Origin: Veillonella infantium
GTDB lineage: Bacteria > Bacillota > Negativicutes > Veillonellales > Veillonellaceae
DNA length: 64,000 bases
NCBI RefSeq assembly: GCF_002959895.1
Contig: NZ_PPDD01000015.1
Coordinates: forward strand, 44,433-108,432
Reading direction: 5' to 3'
Shown here: positions 10,219 to 19,319 of the stretch, piece after piece
How the letters are laid out: every line of letters starts with the position of its first letter
How positions within the stretch are numbered: the first letter of the stretch is position 1
Position numbers and translations under genes: made by a program
Notes under the pieces: generated by a model
Seen by the model: only the letters and a program-made list of their open reading frames with translations
What the model was told of the DNA's origin: nothing
The model's database searches: none

Positions 10219-10989
10219 GTGAATATTAAGATTTTAGTAGCTACACATAAGCAATATTGGATGCCAGAAGATTCCGTGTACATGCCAATCCATGTAGGTC
10301 GAGAAGGCAAGGTTGATATTGGTTATACTGGCGATCATACGGGAGATAATATCTCTTCAAAGAATGCAAATTACTGCGAATTGACAGGTCTGTATTGGGC
10401 TTGGAAAAACCTTGATGCGGACTATATCGGTCTCGTCCATTATAGACGTTACTTTACGCGCAAAGAGGTTCGTTCCGTAGAGGATAAAAAGAATCAAATC
10501 CTTACAGGAGCGGAATGGGAACAACTACTTTCAGAATATCCTGTAGTCGTAGCAGATAAGCGTAAATATTATATTGAATCTAACCGTTCTCACTATAATA
10601 ATGCTCACCATAGCGATGGCCTTGATGCGGCAGAGCAAATCATCGCTGAGAAATATCCTGAATATAGCGCTGCTTTCACAAAGGTTTGTAATCGTACTTG
10701 GGCGCATATGTTCAACATGTTTGTTATGCGCCGCGACCTATTTGATCAATACTGCGAGTGGATGTTCTCCATCTTGGAAGAAATTGAACATCGCGTCGAT
10801 ATTTCCAATTACGATACATACGAAGCGCGTATTTATGGTTTTGTAAGCGAAATCTTGCTCGACGTATGGATTGAAGCTAATAACATCGACTATAAAGAAC
10901 AAAATGTATCCTTTATGGAGCCTCAAAATTGGTTGAAAAAGGGTAGTTCCTTTGTGTTGCGTAAATTTGGTTTACAAAGTAAAGGCTAG
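10219..10989 (+). CDS. DUF4422 glycan biosynthesis protein
   Basis: A 256-aa DUF4422 protein, a family common in capsule and O-antigen clusters and thought to be a glycosyltransferase. Recognisable are the opening KILVATHKQYWMP, the block NANYCELTGLYWAWKN (about 54-69) and IGLVHYRRYF (about 75-84). The start is GTG, preceded by AGGAGAG at a good distance. It lies between glf and a GT2 gene, so a galactofuranosyl or similar transfer step is possible but unproven. No membrane segments are seen. Confidence 0.8.
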   Translation: MNIKILVATHKQYWMPEDSVYMPIHVGREGKVDIGYTGDHTGDNISSKNANYCELTGLYWAWKNLDADYIGLVHYRRYFTRKEVRSVEDKKNQILTGAEWEQLLSEYPVVVADKRKYYIESNRSHYNNAHHSDGLDAAEQIIAEKYPEYSAAFTKVCNRTWAHMFNMFVMRRDLFDQYCEWMFSILEEIEHRVDISNYDTYEARIYGFVSEILLDVWIEANNIDYKEQNVSFMEPQNWLKKGSSFVLRKFGLQSKG

Positions 10990-10997
10990 GTACCATT

Positions 10998-12062
10998 GTG
11001 AATCCAGTACTATCTATCATTGTTGCAGCATATAATGCGGAAACTACAATTAAACAAGTTATAGACAGTGTATATTCACAAAATGTAGACACATCCCTAT
11101 ATGAGTTGATTATTATAAATGACGGTTCTCAGGATAAAACAGGGGAACTGCTTGATACATTGGCTAGCGCCTATCCTGATATGTGTCTTGTGATTCATCA
11201 TATTCCAAACGGTGGCGTATGTAATGCTCGCAACTATGGCATGTTCATTGCACGCGGCGAATACGTAACATTTATGGACTCCGATGATTACTATGGTGAA
11301 AGTATCCTTTCCTCCTTTTTCGAGAAATATAACCAGCATCCACAACTAGATTTTTGGAAATACGGTGCTGTTGAACATTACATTGAGCATGGTGAAAGCC
11401 TTCGTGACAAGGTAAACGACGTGGTGGATTTTCTATCTAGTGATGCTACAGATATATTACGAATGGCTCTTGAAATGGAATATATTCCTCTCTTTGGTTA
11501 TGTGTGGAACGGATTTTATAAACGATCTATCATCGAAGAGCATCATATTCAATTCTCATCGGAATATATTATGGAGGACTTTATGTTCTCCTTTGAATAC
11601 TTAACCTATGCAAAGTCTATGGGGACTATTCCTCATGTGTATTATCACTATATGCTCGACTTAGATAAGACTAGTCTTTCTAAGAAATGGGAGCCAAAGT
11701 ACTACGAAATGTATCGCTTGAAGGTTCAAACCATTCATCAATATATGGTTAATGTAGGTATTGATGATGCGCAGTGCTACCAATTGTTGAGTGCGTTATA
11801 CGTTAAATATATGTATTCTGCACTAGAACGGATGGGCGCAGTTTCTTCGATAGCTGGTAAATATACATGGTTACAGCAGTTATGGCAAGACGATGTATAT
11901 AAGGCTATGCAACCTCATATGAAGGGTGGTGCCTCTCTCATCGGCGTATTATCTGGATTGCTTAAATATAAATGGAATTTAGGTATTATCGCATGTACAG
12001 AGTGCATTTCCTTTGTGCGCCATCGCTTAAAAGGTCTATTTGCAAAGATCAAATCTAATTAG
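10998..12062 (+). CDS. GT2 glycosyltransferase
   Basis: A 354-aa family 2 glycosyltransferase. The N-terminal GT-A domain shows LSIIVAAYNAETTIKQVIDSV (4-24), NDGSQDKT (about 40-47), GGVCNARNYGM (about 74) and the DSDD metal motif (about 95). A C-terminal extension of some 130 residues is typical of capsule GT2 enzymes. The start is GTG, 8 bp after the previous stop, so translation is probably coupled. Donor and linkage are not predictable from sequence. Confidence 0.85.
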   Translation: MNPVLSIIVAAYNAETTIKQVIDSVYSQNVDTSLYELIIINDGSQDKTGELLDTLASAYPDMCLVIHHIPNGGVCNARNYGMFIARGEYVTFMDSDDYYGESILSSFFEKYNQHPQLDFWKYGAVEHYIEHGESLRDKVNDVVDFLSSDATDILRMALEMEYIPLFGYVWNGFYKRSIIEEHHIQFSSEYIMEDFMFSFEYLTYAKSMGTIPHVYYHYMLDLDKTSLSKKWEPKYYEMYRLKVQTIHQYMVNVGIDDAQCYQLLSALYVKYMYSALERMGAVSSIAGKYTWLQQLWQDDVYKAMQPHMKGGASLIGVLSGLLKYKWNLGIIACTECISFVRHRLKGLFAKIKSN

Positions 12063-12076
12063 AAAGAAGCACGATT

Positions 12077-13222
12077 ATGATAAACCGAGAATCCCGTAGA
12101 TTGCGTGTATTACAAGTCGGTATGACACGTAATCTAGGTGGCATAGAAACATATTTGATAGAACAATTTAGACATCTTGATAAAAGTAAAATTGATTATG
12201 ATTTTGTGAACATCACAGGGGAATACTCTATTTGTTATGAAGATGAAATCTTAGCCTCTGGCAGTAAGATTTTTAAGGTTGTTTCTAGACATAAAAACCC
12301 ATTGCTCCACTATTGGCAGTGGTTTAATATATTGTTACAAAATAAAGGCGTTTATGATGTAATTGTCTTGAATACGAATAGCTTGGAATACGTGTTTCCT
12401 CTAGTATTGGGAAAAATCTTTGGCATACCTGTTCGTGTTATTCATAGCCATAATTCAGGCTTTGAAAACAAGCAAGGCTTGGCTCGTCGTCTCTTGGTGG
12501 GAATGAACAAGAAATTATTGGCTTGGAGTGCTAACTTGCGCTTTGCATGCAGTCAATTTGCAGGACAATGGATGTTTAAAGACAATCCATACCATGTTAT
12601 TTATAATGCCATCGATATTCATAAATACGATGCAGATCCGATAGTTCGGGAAGAAACACGGAATGCTTTAGGATTACACACAGAATTGACCTTATTACAT
12701 GTAGGTCGTTTTTCGTATCAAAAGAATCATAGTTTCTTACTCGATATATTTAAGGGAGTTCATAGGATTCAGCCCGATTCTGTGTTGTTGCTAGTAGGGG
12801 ATACTACTGAAGAAAGTGAATTCTTAACGGAAGTCAAACGAAAAATCAAAGCATACGGGTTAGAGAATGTCGTTCGTTTGCTAGGCAGACGAGATGATGT
12901 TAATAAGATTATGCAGGCTGCAGATGTACTTGTGATGCCGTCCTTTTTTGAAGGCCTTACTGTTGTTGGTATTGAGGCACAAGCATCGGATTTACCACTG
13001 CTTTTATCTGATACAGTAACTAAAGAATTGGGACTTTTACCATCTACTCAATTCATTTCATTAGAAGCAGGTCCTACAGCATGGGCTGAGGCAATAGTAA
13101 ATAGTAAACAACATAATAGACAGAGTCGTTATGAAGAATTAAAAGCAGCTGGCTATGATATTGGGAACGAAACAGAGCGTGTAGAGAAGTTATTGATAGA
13201 TGCCTATCATGAGCTAGTGTAA
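12077..13222 (+). CDS. GT4 glycosyltransferase (EpsF-like)
   Basis: A 381-aa GT-B glycosyltransferase. The N-terminus VLQVGMTRNLGGIETYLIE has the glycine-rich acceptor-domain loop of EpsF/CapM-type enzymes. HSHNSGFENKQG follows near 123, the donor domain starts with LLHVGRFSYQKNH (about 206), and MPSFFEGLTVVGIEAQASDLP (about 293) is the E-x7-E region. It presumably adds one sugar of the repeat unit at the cytosolic membrane face. It is in tight operon spacing with both neighbours. Confidence 0.85.
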   Translation: MINRESRRLRVLQVGMTRNLGGIETYLIEQFRHLDKSKIDYDFVNITGEYSICYEDEILASGSKIFKVVSRHKNPLLHYWQWFNILLQNKGVYDVIVLNTNSLEYVFPLVLGKIFGIPVRVIHSHNSGFENKQGLARRLLVGMNKKLLAWSANLRFACSQFAGQWMFKDNPYHVIYNAIDIHKYDADPIVREETRNALGLHTELTLLHVGRFSYQKNHSFLLDIFKGVHRIQPDSVLLLVGDTTEESEFLTEVKRKIKAYGLENVVRLLGRRDDVNKIMQAADVLVMPSFFEGLTVVGIEAQASDLPLLLSDTVTKELGLLPSTQFISLEAGPTAWAEAIVNSKQHNRQSRYEELKAAGYDIGNETERVEKLLIDAYHELV

Positions 13223-13238
13223 TAGTTGGAGAGAAGAA

Positions 13239-15131
13239 ATGGATTTAGTATTACAACAAGCTATTGATGTACATCCAGTCATTACATTTGATGTGTATGA
13301 TACATTATTGCGTCGAATTGTTTCTAAAGATAGAGATTTATGGAAATTAGTAGATCAAGAGTGGGAAAAAAGATTTGGAGCAAAATCTTTTAATTTTTAT
13401 AATGAACGTAGCAAAGCAGATAAGATTGCACGAAAGGCATATGATTATTCTGAAGTTAATATTGATGAGATTTATGAACATTTATCTAATCTTATAGGTG
13501 AAGATAATGCAAAGCGTTGTAAAACTTTAGAGTTAGAGTTTGAACATACTTTGGTTACGCCGAACAAACCTATTGTTGATGCATTTTATTATGCACTTAG
13601 TAAAGGTAAAGATGTTTATATAATTTCAGATATGTATTTGCGACACGCTGATGTTGAATCTGCATTAGAGAATATAGGTGTTAAGGGTTATAAAAAATTA
13701 TTTGTTTCTTGTGAATATCGTGCTACGAAACATGAATCTGGAGAACTTTATAAAATTGTTTCTCAAGATATAAATGCAGACATTACCAATATCTTACATA
13801 TTGGTAATGATAAAAATGCGGATGTTAACAAAGCAAGCGCTGTTGGAGCGGATACATATTGGGTCAGAGAACAATCAAATACGCATTATATAGATGAAAA
13901 AAAATCGGATATATCTTTAGATTTTTCTTTATTAAATGGATTTATTAGTAAATATAGTAAAGAAGAGGATAATCTTGCTTATAAATTAGGTTTTGAAGTA
14001 TTTGGTCCTATAATTAGTGGCTTTTTGTATTGGATTGGTCAACATAAAATCAAAGAAGAGTTAGACAAGGTTATTTTTTTGGCTCGAGATGGCTATATAT
14101 TAGAGGATATCTGTAAAGAAAATCATATACTAGGTGATACAGAATATTTCTATTTATCTAGAAGGTCTATGATTGTTCCCATGATTCAATATCAAGAGAA
14201 TTTAGAAGATATCTTAAACTTATATAAATCTTGGCCGACAAAAAGTTCTGCTACCATATTATTTGATAAGTTAGGTTTAGAAAATAATTTTAATTTGTTG
14301 CACCAATTTGGTATTAGTGAGTCAGAAGAATTTACAAAGCAGGAATTAATTCAAGATAATCGAATAGCAAATTTATTTGATTCTGTAAAACATATTGTAT
14401 ATGAAAACTCTATTAATGAATCTAATTTGCTAAAACAATATATAGAGTCTTTAGGTTCTAATATTCGTATAGGTGTTGTCGATTTAGGTTCTGGTACAAT
14501 TTATAATGGTCTAGTAGAATTTACTAAATATCATAATATAGATATTGAATGGATTCCATTATACTTTCAAAATACACAATGTCCTAATCATTCTTATATG
14601 GATATTAGTAATAATCCTAATTTAAAAAGTGCATTACGTTTTGGATATCTATTTTTAGAAATTTTCTTTACTGCTCCACATGGAACAACTTTAGGCTATA
14701 TTAGTCAATTAAATAAGGTACAACCAGTATTATCAAAATATGAGTATGATACTTGTCCTGATAAATATAAAAGTAGATTGTTAGATTTACATAGAGGGGC
14801 AAAGGATTTTTACAATGTATTTCCTCATCAACTAGTAGATGAGACATCTAGTTCACTTATTTTTTCTAATATAGAGACCTTTTTACTACATCCGAGTAAT
14901 TTGGATATAGAATACTGGGGAGAATTTCCATTTTTTGAAAACTATTATATTTATAATTCAATGATTAAAAGTAGAAATATAGTAGAATATATAAAACATC
15001 CCAAATTATTAGTATCTGATATGAGGAGTAGTTTATGGCTATCAGGTTTTCTAAGAAAGTTAATAGGAAATAATTTAGGAATTGAGATTATATCAAAACT
15101 CTATCTACTTAAAGCTAAGTATATGCAATAG
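13239..15131 (+). CDS. HAD-domain fusion protein of glycan cluster
   Basis: A 630-aa protein whose first 230 residues are a HAD-superfamily domain: FDVYDTLLRR (17-26, motif I), IISDMYLRHADV (about 128, motif II), the lysine region around 163, and HIGNDKNADVNKA (about 186, motif IV). The other 400 residues begin with an AYKLGFEVFGPIISGF region and a VIFLARDGYILEDI segment, and I do not recognise them as a named domain. Similar long HAD proteins occur in capsule and LPS clusters without a firm function. A tyrosine occupies the +2 position after the nucleophile Asp18, as in haloacid-dehalogenase-type members. By eye the gene is richer in A+T than its neighbours, hinting at separate acquisition. 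Confidence 0.7.
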   Translation: MDLVLQQAIDVHPVITFDVYDTLLRRIVSKDRDLWKLVDQEWEKRFGAKSFNFYNERSKADKIARKAYDYSEVNIDEIYEHLSNLIGEDNAKRCKTLELEFEHTLVTPNKPIVDAFYYALSKGKDVYIISDMYLRHADVESALENIGVKGYKKLFVSCEYRATKHESGELYKIVSQDINADITNILHIGNDKNADVNKASAVGADTYWVREQSNTHYIDEKKSDISLDFSLLNGFISKYSKEEDNLAYKLGFEVFGPIISGFLYWIGQHKIKEELDKVIFLARDGYILEDICKENHILGDTEYFYLSRRSMIVPMIQYQENLEDILNLYKSWPTKSSATILFDKLGLENNFNLLHQFGISESEEFTKQELIQDNRIANLFDSVKHIVYENSINESNLLKQYIESLGSNIRIGVVDLGSGTIYNGLVEFTKYHNIDIEWIPLYFQNTQCPNHSYMDISNNPNLKSALRFGYLFLEIFFTAPHGTTLGYISQLNKVQPVLSKYEYDTCPDKYKSRLLDLHRGAKDFYNVFPHQLVDETSSSLIFSNIETFLLHPSNLDIEYWGEFPFFENYYIYNSMIKSRNIVEYIKHPKLLVSDMRSSLWLSGFLRKLIGNNLGIEIISKLYLLKAKYMQ

Positions 15132-15140
15132 GTATATTCA

Positions 15141-16385
15141 ATGAAAATAAATTTTAAACTAATGGAAAATATTGCATCTTTGCTTACTGTAAAAGGTCTT
15201 CAATATATTCTGAGCTTTATTACCTTCCCTTATTTAGTGCGGGTTCTTCACGTTGATGGCTTTGGTCAGCTCGCCTTTGCAACAGGCGTAGTACAGTACT
15301 TCTTGCTATTCTCAAACTTTGGTTTTGATCTGAGTGGTCCGAAAAGTATTGCTCGTCACGATAGGGGGCTGAAGCGAGGTTTCTATTTTAGCTCCATCAT
15401 GGGGGCTAAGCTCTTTATTCTCGCCGTTATAACCGCTGTGTTTGGGATATTGATGTTTATCCTGTCTAACTGGTTCAATTATAATGCACTCCTTTATGGG
15501 GCGGTGTATTTAAATGTTATTGGCACGGCTCTGTTTCCAATTTGGTTCTTCCAAGGAATACAGAAGATGCGCTACATCACCTTTGTTAGTATCTTAGGTC
15601 GTATCGTATCGGTAGCGGGGATCTTTATCTTTGTAAATACCTTAGATGATATCGTGTGGGCTGCCTTTTTTCAATCCATTACTAATGTGATTGCGGCGGT
15701 TTTATCGTGGATCATCATCTACAAGGAATATCCAGATATTCTGATGCGTATTAAATGGTGTCATATTAAGGATGCCATTAAGGATAGCGTTCCTTACTTT
15801 GGTTCCATGGTGGCTATTAATCTCTATACTAGCTCTACCATCGTATTCCTTGGTTTAGTAACCTCCGATTACGTAGTAGGTATCTATACGGCAGCAAATC
15901 GTATTATCGATGCTTTCAGAGGAGGATTAAGTCCTGTAGTAGACGCGTTATATCCATTTGTTAATAAAATTGCTAAGGAATCTAAGGAGGGTGCTCAATC
16001 GGTATTGCGTAAAGCAACGATTATCTTGTGTTCTGGTATGTCCTTGTTCTGTATCGGCATTTTCTTAACTGCTAAATGGTTAGTCTATTACATCTTGGGG
16101 CCAAGTTATGAAGATTCCGTATCAGTGTTACAAATTTTGGCATTTTTACCACTTGTGGTCATTACGAGCAATATTTATGGCCTCTTCGGCATGATATCCT
16201 TTGGTTATCAAAAGGAATTTGTTACGATTTTAGTTCATTCCGCAATTCTAGATTTATGTATTGTGTTCCCGTTGCTCTATTACATGGGGGCCGATGGCGC
16301 AGCATTGACCATGCTTTTAACAGAAATCTATGTACTCTACAGATGTATTAAATTCGTAAATGCTAGTGATTTTAGATTTTTATAA
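15141..16385 (+). CDS. wzx: Wzx-type oligosaccharide flippase
   Basis: A 414-aa protein with about twelve hydrophobic segments and the polysaccharide-biosynthesis (MATE-like) opening ASLLTVKGLQYILSFITFPYLVRVLHVDGFGQLAF, typical of RfbX/Wzx. It flips undecaprenyl-linked repeat units across the inner membrane. The arginine in YLVRVL and the PxxF/FxG pattern are conserved in the family. It sits between the glycosyltransferases and the Wzz/Wzy-like pair, completing a Wzx/Wzy-dependent pathway. Confidence 0.88.
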   Translation: MKINFKLMENIASLLTVKGLQYILSFITFPYLVRVLHVDGFGQLAFATGVVQYFLLFSNFGFDLSGPKSIARHDRGLKRGFYFSSIMGAKLFILAVITAVFGILMFILSNWFNYNALLYGAVYLNVIGTALFPIWFFQGIQKMRYITFVSILGRIVSVAGIFIFVNTLDDIVWAAFFQSITNVIAAVLSWIIIYKEYPDILMRIKWCHIKDAIKDSVPYFGSMVAINLYTSSTIVFLGLVTSDYVVGIYTAANRIIDAFRGGLSPVVDALYPFVNKIAKESKEGAQSVLRKATIILCSGMSLFCIGIFLTAKWLVYYILGPSYEDSVSVLQILAFLPLVVITSNIYGLFGMISFGYQKEFVTILVHSAILDLCIVFPLLYYMGADGAALTMLLTEIYVLYRCIKFVNASDFRFL

Positions 16386-16407
16386 TTAAATAAAGAAGTG
16401 AAAGCAT

Positions 16408-17070
16408 ATGAATACATATATTTTAAACGACCTTAAACGAAAATGGTGGCAAATAGCCCTCGTAGGTATCCTTTGTGCTATCGTTATCATCGTGTCTCGT
16501 ACGGTACTAGTAAAACCAACCATGGTGCATGGTCCCATCAATGCATCTGTTATCTTTACAGTAGATAATAAGACTCCAAATACCATGGTGAAAGAGGATC
16601 TTCATCTAAGGGGATTATTGCAATCTCAAGGCTTTATCATGGGCTTTGTAAAACAGTCATCTCATGTTTTAGATTGGTCTAAGTTGAACGCCAATTGGAA
16701 TACGATGTCTGCAGTGAACCAATTTAAATGGTATCAACAACATATTTTTGTAAATACGGATGATCCTAAAATTTATGAATTGTATATTATGTTTAACCCT
16801 AATGATGTACAAGATCCAGATTATACAAAAGCTCATTTAGATATGTTATTTGATCAATATATTAACTATACTAATAGCAAGGTACAAGCTATTAATTCTA
16901 ACTATTCTATCCGAATCGTTGATAAACAAATTATAGAAGGAGATGCACAGTTCCAAAATGAAGGTTTCTTACCTGTGAAGTATGGTATTATAGGCTTTGT
17001 TTTAGGTGGTATGGTTATGACCTTGTTTGTTTCTGTAACAGCTGTAAGGAAGTATCGTCATGGTAGATAG
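16408..17070 (+). CDS. Wzz-like chain-length determinant protein (tentative)
   Basis: A 220-aa protein with one N-terminal membrane segment (about 15-35) and one at the C-terminus (about 192-212), enclosing a soluble loop of roughly 150 residues. That is the topology of Wzz/PCP chain-length regulators. A proline-containing segment flanks the first membrane helix, but the strong Wzz proline-glycine motif near the second helix is not obvious. It overlaps the next gene by 11 bp, and the Wzx-PCP-Wzy order supports the role. Called from topology and context rather than strong sequence identity. Confidence 0.55.
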   Translation: MNTYILNDLKRKWWQIALVGILCAIVIIVSRTVLVKPTMVHGPINASVIFTVDNKTPNTMVKEDLHLRGLLQSQGFIMGFVKQSSHVLDWSKLNANWNTMSAVNQFKWYQQHIFVNTDDPKIYELYIMFNPNDVQDPDYTKAHLDMLFDQYINYTNSKVQAINSNYSIRIVDKQIIEGDAQFQNEGFLPVKYGIIGFVLGGMVMTLFVSVTAVRKYRHGR

Positions 17071-18370
17071 CCAATTTTGGTTCACAGCGCTGTCCCTATC
17101 ATCAGTTTTGTTGTTGTTAGTGACGCTATATGCTCTAGATTTTGATTTACTATCGCCAGTTATCGCAACACAGTCGTCCTTAACGATTGCCAGTATTTTG
17201 TGCAGCGTTATGGTGAAGCACTGGCAATTGCCCATGCATGGCAGTACCGTGTTAATCCTCATCATTGCTCAAATCGTTATGACAATAGGCGCACTCTATG
17301 TAGCCTATTGCCTAAATGATAGGCTTATGGTGAAAGCAAGCGTATCTATGCAGAATATAAGTGATGTGTGCATTCCGGTGTATCGCCAAGGGATTTTATG
17401 GATATTGTTAGGTGTTATTGTAGGCTTAGCAGGTCATGAGATGTATACCTTAGCGGAGAAGGTGGGAAATAAGAATGGTATACTAGGCATTGCTACTTCT
17501 CTTAGACCTTATTTTATGAATGAGAGTTCTGATATTAAGCTATCTCGGTGGATGGCATATTATCAAATTCTATTACAACAAATAACATATGTATCAATAT
17601 TTGCCTTTATCCAGCGTACGATTTTTAAAGCGTGGCAGTGGTCCAATCTATGTTATTTGGTACCATTATTATTTTTCTTCCCCTTCGTTTATCTAACGAC
17701 TGGGAGAATTTTAATTATCACGCTTGTTATATTTATTTTTACTATTGTCGGTCATGCTATATATCGCAAGTATGAAGGCTTTGAATATGTGAAGAAACTA
17801 TTAACAACAGCGGGGCTATCCTTTGTAGCTTTCTTCCTACTCTTCGTCGTAATTGGTACATTATTTGGAAAGGGTATCAGTTCAAATAAATCGGCCTTTG
17901 AAATTTTGGCGCATTATGCAGGAATTTCATTATCCGCATTTGATGTGATTTTACAGTATCAATTGGCTGACTCTACTTTGATTGGGCAAACTATATTTGT
18001 AGGCCCTTATGGTAATTTGAATACGTTAGGTTTCGCATTGCCGGAACCAAGTATTTTCTTATTCTTTACTTATTTTTACAATATTGATACGAATGTATAC
18101 ACATCGTTAATGCGATATTACCAGGACTTTTCTTTAGTAGGTATGTATCTCTTCGCATTGCTTATCATTATGGTGTATACGATTTTGTACTATGTTTGTA
18201 GACAGCGCAATAGTATTCAAATGATATTGGCATATGCAACCTTTGTGTATCCTTTATATTTATTCTATGTAGATGATCGTATTTTTATGGATTTCTTTGG
18301 TACACAAATCATATATATTATTGTGTTACAGTTTATCCTAATTAAATTACTATATAAATATAAAAGCTAA
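17060..18370 (+). CDS. Wzy-like oligosaccharide repeat-unit polymerase
   Basis: A 436-aa integral membrane protein with about ten to eleven hydrophobic segments and a central soluble loop, the usual layout of O-antigen/capsule polymerases. A TTGRILIITLVIFIFTIVG segment matches the conserved arginine-containing helix of oligosaccharide repeat-unit polymerases. It overlaps the end of the Wzz-like gene, so the two are translationally coupled, and it closes the operon just before a terminator. Wzy proteins are poorly conserved, so this rests on topology, one motif and position. Confidence 0.7.
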   Translation: MVDSQFWFTALSLSSVLLLLVTLYALDFDLLSPVIATQSSLTIASILCSVMVKHWQLPMHGSTVLILIIAQIVMTIGALYVAYCLNDRLMVKASVSMQNISDVCIPVYRQGILWILLGVIVGLAGHEMYTLAEKVGNKNGILGIATSLRPYFMNESSDIKLSRWMAYYQILLQQITYVSIFAFIQRTIFKAWQWSNLCYLVPLLFFFPFVYLTTGRILIITLVIFIFTIVGHAIYRKYEGFEYVKKLLTTAGLSFVAFFLLFVVIGTLFGKGISSNKSAFEILAHYAGISLSAFDVILQYQLADSTLIGQTIFVGPYGNLNTLGFALPEPSIFLFFTYFYNIDTNVYTSLMRYYQDFSLVGMYLFALLIIMVYTILYYVCRQRNSIQMILAYATFVYPLYLFYVDDRIFMDFFGTQIIYIIVLQFILIKLLYKYKS

Positions 18371-18430
18371 AATATCTCTATTGATAAGTGCTCAAGATAT
18401 TAAATATAGTGCAATAGTAAAGAAATAGAC

Positions 18431-18475
18431 AAAGGCTAATGCTCAAATATGATTATTTAGAGCATTAGTCTTTCA
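18431..18475 (+). terminator. Terminator of the heteropolysaccharide operon
   Basis: AAAG-CTAATGCTC pairs with GAGCATTAG-CTTT around an AT-rich loop, 60 bp after the Wzy-like gene. The remaining 200 bp up to the next gene are very AT-rich and presumably hold that gene's promoter. Confidence 0.75.
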
Positions 18476-18671
18476 TGTATTAATAAAGGAAATAAATAAT
18501 TTTATTATGGTTATTCTATTTTATATAAAATGAAGGATTGATGAAAATTTAATAACTTCAATATAGATATTTTATATTTTTCGGATATACTAATCATATT
18601 GGAATTGTTAAATACAATAAATTGCAGATTGGGATTAGTGAATATAAGGGTAATATATTGAGGGAGAAAAT

Positions 18672-19082
18672 ATGAGCACTTGTTTTATGCTGATGAATAA
18701 TCCAATGGATTTAATCATGAATTTAGTGGTAGACACTACTGTTACAAGCAATCAAACAGTAGTGGAAGGTGCTATTAAAAAGTATAAAGTTGATTTTGAT
18801 GCAGCATCTAAACAAGCTATTTTTACTTTTAAAATGTATGATAGTTCTAAATTCTATAAATTACGCATCGTTGCAGATGCTGAAAAGAATTTAGAAGACC
18901 TTACTACGACAGAGCATTTTTTCAAAATTGTAAATACTTTAGGTCTTACTATTAATATGGCTAAGTCTAAAAAGAAATCATTAGCCATTAAGGTAGACAT
19001 GGAAAGATCATATGTATATCTTGAAGACTTAAGTTCTAATAATGGGGCTACATATAAATTCCATGGTTGGTTGGAACATTAA
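18672..19082 (+). CDS. Unrecognised small cytoplasmic protein
   Basis: A 136-aa protein that I do not recognise. It has no signal peptide or membrane segment. The middle alternates beta-like stretches (KYKVDFDAASKQAIFTFKMYD, YKLRIVADAEKN), and the C-terminus ends YLEDLSSNNGATYKFHGWLEH, suggesting a small beta-rich fold. A GAGGGAG ribosome-binding site lies 6 bp before the ATG. Its own terminator follows, so it is monocistronic. It sits at the junction between the glycan operon and a rearranged zone. Confidence 0.65.
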   Translation: MSTCFMLMNNPMDLIMNLVVDTTVTSNQTVVEGAIKKYKVDFDAASKQAIFTFKMYDSSKFYKLRIVADAEKNLEDLTTTEHFFKIVNTLGLTINMAKSKKKSLAIKVDMERSYVYLEDLSSNNGATYKFHGWLEH

Positions 19083-19104
19083 AAATTTGATATTCATATT
19101 ATTT

Positions 19105-19155
19105 AACTCACTATATAGAGCTTTAAATGTTGTTCTATATGGTGAGTTTTATTTT
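19105..19155 (+). terminator. Rho-independent terminator
   Basis: AACTCACTATATAGA pairs (with one mismatch) with TTCTATATGGTGAGTT, followed by TTTATTTT. It lies 22 bp after the small unrecognised gene. Confidence 0.75.
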
Positions 19156-19319
19156 ATGATGAATTGCAATAAGTAATGCGACAAAACTAACTGGATGATA
19201 ATTATTGTATAATACCCAGAATTTATTTCTAGCTTAATGATTATTAATATTTACATGCTATACTGACGATGTTTAGTATGAAAGTATGAATTCCATGGTG
19301 TGTAAAAGGGAATTGATAG

